DNA from: Deltaproteobacteria bacterium
GTDB taxonomy: Bacteria; Desulfobacterota; B13-G15; RBG-16-54-18
DNA: 45,224 nucleotides
Reading direction: 5' to 3'
Assembly (NCBI GenBank): GCA_016927065.1
Contig: JAFGNJ010000007.1
Coordinates: forward strand, 115,944 to 161,167
Each line of letters starts with the position of its first letter. Positions within the stretch are counted from its first letter, which is position 1. Positions 43,405-45,224 of the stretch are shown one piece after another. Made by a program: the position numbers and the translations under genes. Under the pieces are notes generated by a model, which was given only the letters and a program-made list of their open reading frames with translations, ran no database searches and was not told the DNA's origin.

Positions 43405-45224
43405 TACAGAATTTTCCAGCAGTTTTTTAAGAATTTTGATGGAACGGCTATTTGCATGCTCGCCTGTTTTGTCGCGGTGATTCTATTTGCCGCAGGCAGC
43501 CCGCAGGATACGGCGGCATCGGAGCCGTCTGCCGAGCCCATGTACAAGGTAGTGAGCCCCATAGGAGAGCGTACCGTCAAGCTGACTACCATGGCTCCCA
43601 GGTTGGATACGCTTGCCGGCAAAACAGTCTGCATGGTGTGGAACAACGCCTTCAAGGCCGACGTGACCCTCCCTGCCATCGGGGAAGCACTGAAAAAGCA
43701 ATACCCGGGCGTCAAGATTGTTCCGTATACCGATATGCCTGACGCATTTCTGCCCGAACCACTCGGGGCTCCCAGAGAACAATCCGAGGCCCTGCAAGCG
43801 GTTTTCAAAGGAAAAGGGTGCAATGCAGTCATAAGCGGGAACGGTGGCTGAGGCATCTGCACACCGCGTGCGGCGCACGCGGTAGTAGTGGCCGAGCAAT
43901 CCGGAATTCCCGGCGTAGTGGTGACCAATCCAGGTTTCGATGAACAGGCGCGCAATTCGGCCAAGGACAATGGCATTCCATCCCTCCAGGTCGCCTTGTA
44001 TCCGGACCCTTTTGACCTCGAAACGAATGCTCAACTAAAGGAGAAGTCTGAAAAGATCGTTGTACCTCAGATCATCGATGCGTTGGCCAAACCAATAGCC
44101 GCATCGAAGGGTACCGCTGAGAAAGGGAACAGCAGGGAGATCGTGTTCACGGGCAGCATCGATCAGATCAACCGATACTTCACGAATAAGGGGTGGAGCG
44201 ACGGGATGTCTATAACTCCGCCGACGAAGGAGAAGGTCGAGGAGTTTCTGAAATATACCGATTATCCGCCTGATCAGGAGATAGCGGTGCTTCCGGTCGC
44301 GAACCTGAAGGCCACACCATGGAACATTGCCATCAATGGCGTGATGGCCGGTTGTCGTCCCGAGTATATGCCTATCCTGATCGCGGCGGTACAGGCCATC
44401 GCCGATCCTGATTTCAGATACAAGAACAGCGGCGGCAGCACCCATTCTTTTATGAACTTCTTCTGGCTCAACGGACCGATCGCCAGACAGCTCGGTGTCG
44501 ACCACGGACAGGGACTCATTGCGAATCCGGTCAATAGCGTCATCGGTCGCGCCATGAGCCTGATAGAGAGAAACATCGCAGGCTTCAGGATTAAAGAAAC
44601 CCAGATGGGCAGTTTCGGGAAGCAGCTATCGTGGGTCTTGGCGGAAGATGAAGAGGCGATGATCAAACTGGGATGGGAACCGTACCATGTGGAGAAAGGA
44701 TTTGCAAAGAACGCGAACACCCTGTCCGCGGGCTACAGCACCTTATGGGGCCGCAATCTTATCCTCTCAACGTCAGATCCGAAGATTCTCATGCAGATCA
44801 TGGCCTACGGGATCACCACCACGGAAGCCTTTGCCAGCGGCTTCACGGGTCAGAGTCGTCGATACGTGCTCGTGGAGCCCGGTGTAGCCAAAATTCTCGC
44901 CAATGGGGGCTATACAAAAAAGAGCCTCAGGGAAGACCTTATTAAAACTGGGCGAAAGATCACCTATGAGGCGGTCTTCTCACAGGTATACGGTTCATTC
45001 GGCCCGGTATACGATTCCTTTGAAGCCGAGCTCGAAAAAGCCCTGAGTAATAAGGATTCAGAGAAAGGGAAGCTGCCGCCGTGGTACCCCAGATTCCCTG
45101 GTTGTGAAGAAATCGAAACGACGCCGGCCATAAAGCTGGTTGAATTCATCGTATGCGGAGACCCGGCCAGAAACAAGGTGCAGACACTGGCAGGCGGCCC
45201 CGGCACCGCTATCAAGGAAATAAA
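43237..45224 (+). CDS. UGSC-like selenoprotein, exported, two domains, runs off the window
   Basis: One frame runs from 43237 through UGA 43849-43851 to the window end with no other stop. After the GroES-like piece comes a hydrophobic export segment (about 71-88, ICMLACFVAVILFAAGSP). The UGSC-like domain follows (SPIGERTVKLTTMAPRLDTL, ALQAVFKGKGCNAVISGNGG), then Sec205-G-I-C208. Frame content beyond the UGA is clearly coding (CTPRAAHAVVVAEQSGIPGV). A second domain starts near residue 295 (TPWNIAINGVMAGCRPEYMP, NFFWLNGPIARQLGVDHGQG, SLIERNIAGFR). A U-x-x-C motif implies redox chemistry. The true start may be ATG 43456 or a start lost at the GroES junction. The 3' end is outside the window. Confidence 0.8.
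43849..43883 (+). promoter_or_regulatory. UGA-Sec codon with bacterial SECIS hairpin
   Basis: UGA (43849-43851) is followed by a perfect 9-bp stem, ACCGCGTGC (43863-43871) with GCACGCGGT (43875-43883), and a GGC apical loop that begins 20 bases after the UGA. Bacterial SECIS elements need a stem-loop directly after the UGA, with the loop about 16-37 bases away and a G in the first two loop positions; all are met. The element is also read as protein. It would bind SelB carrying Sec-tRNA. Confidence 0.82.

Noticed and set aside
1..45224. CRISPR array, tRNA, rRNA or insertion sequence
   Set aside because: No spaced direct repeats, no tRNA T-loop-like pattern, no rRNA stretches and no transposase were seen on either strand; a tRNAscan or CRISPR search would be needed to exclude weak cases.

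Overview
The window reads as a chromosomal segment of an anaerobic Gram-negative bacterium. A Desulfobacterota-like (deltaproteobacterial) origin fits best. The basis is: a Rod system, L,D-transpeptidase plus Lpp-like lipoprotein and several outer-membrane-type lipoproteins; rubrerythrin, a DUF362/ferredoxin protein and a molybdopterin oxidoreductase; an apparent UGA-encoded selenoprotein; and DUF4388 proteins, which are common in that group. The taxonomic call is an inference from gene content; no rRNA or tRNA gene was found.

Layout. 1-3809 (minus): rpsU, then the cell-shape cluster mreB-mreC-mreD-mrdA, with mrdA running off the left edge. 3903-8362 (plus): priA, a DUF4388 protein and an L,D-transpeptidase, convergent with a very small Lpp-like lipoprotein ending in Arg-Lys (probable enzyme/substrate pair). 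9118-12328: ftsH-tilS, then an FmdB-type zinc ribbon. 12907-16548: an ECF sigma factor flanked by two paralogous TPR proteins, one a lipoprotein and one a membrane-anchored candidate anti-sigma sensor, plus a secreted Gly-rich protein. 17742-22781: carA-carB-hisH behind a promoter and an attenuator-like terminator. 23028-31505: a likely operon with an unusual M20 peptidase homologue, an MFS transporter, an HlyD-type fusion protein, and a YbhF/YbhS/YbhR-type ABC exporter whose two ATPase halves are separate genes, ending in a hotdog thioesterase.

31531-34710 is an accessory island: five short minus-strand genes of unusual content (ankyrin protein, HEPN-like protein, small DUF1871-like protein, orphan protein, two-helix membrane protein) separated by attC-like palindromes, with a short remnant resembling the C-terminus of an integron integrase. 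I read it as a small chromosomal integron or orphan gene-cassette array. Next to it a molybdopterin oxidoreductase carries an in-frame TAG stop about 80 codons before its end. 37140-42837 holds housekeeping and stress genes (DUF362-ferredoxin, Nudix, HAD, rubrerythrin, DUF4388, MATE).

The right end (43237-45224) is the most unusual locus: a truncated GroES-like fragment is joined in frame to an exported protein whose frame continues through a UGA codon at 43849-43851. The UGA sits in a U-G-I-C motif and is followed at a typical distance by a perfect 9-bp hairpin with a GGC loop, the hallmark of a bacterial SECIS element. The product resembles the UGSC family of (seleno)proteins, fused to a second large domain, and runs off the window.
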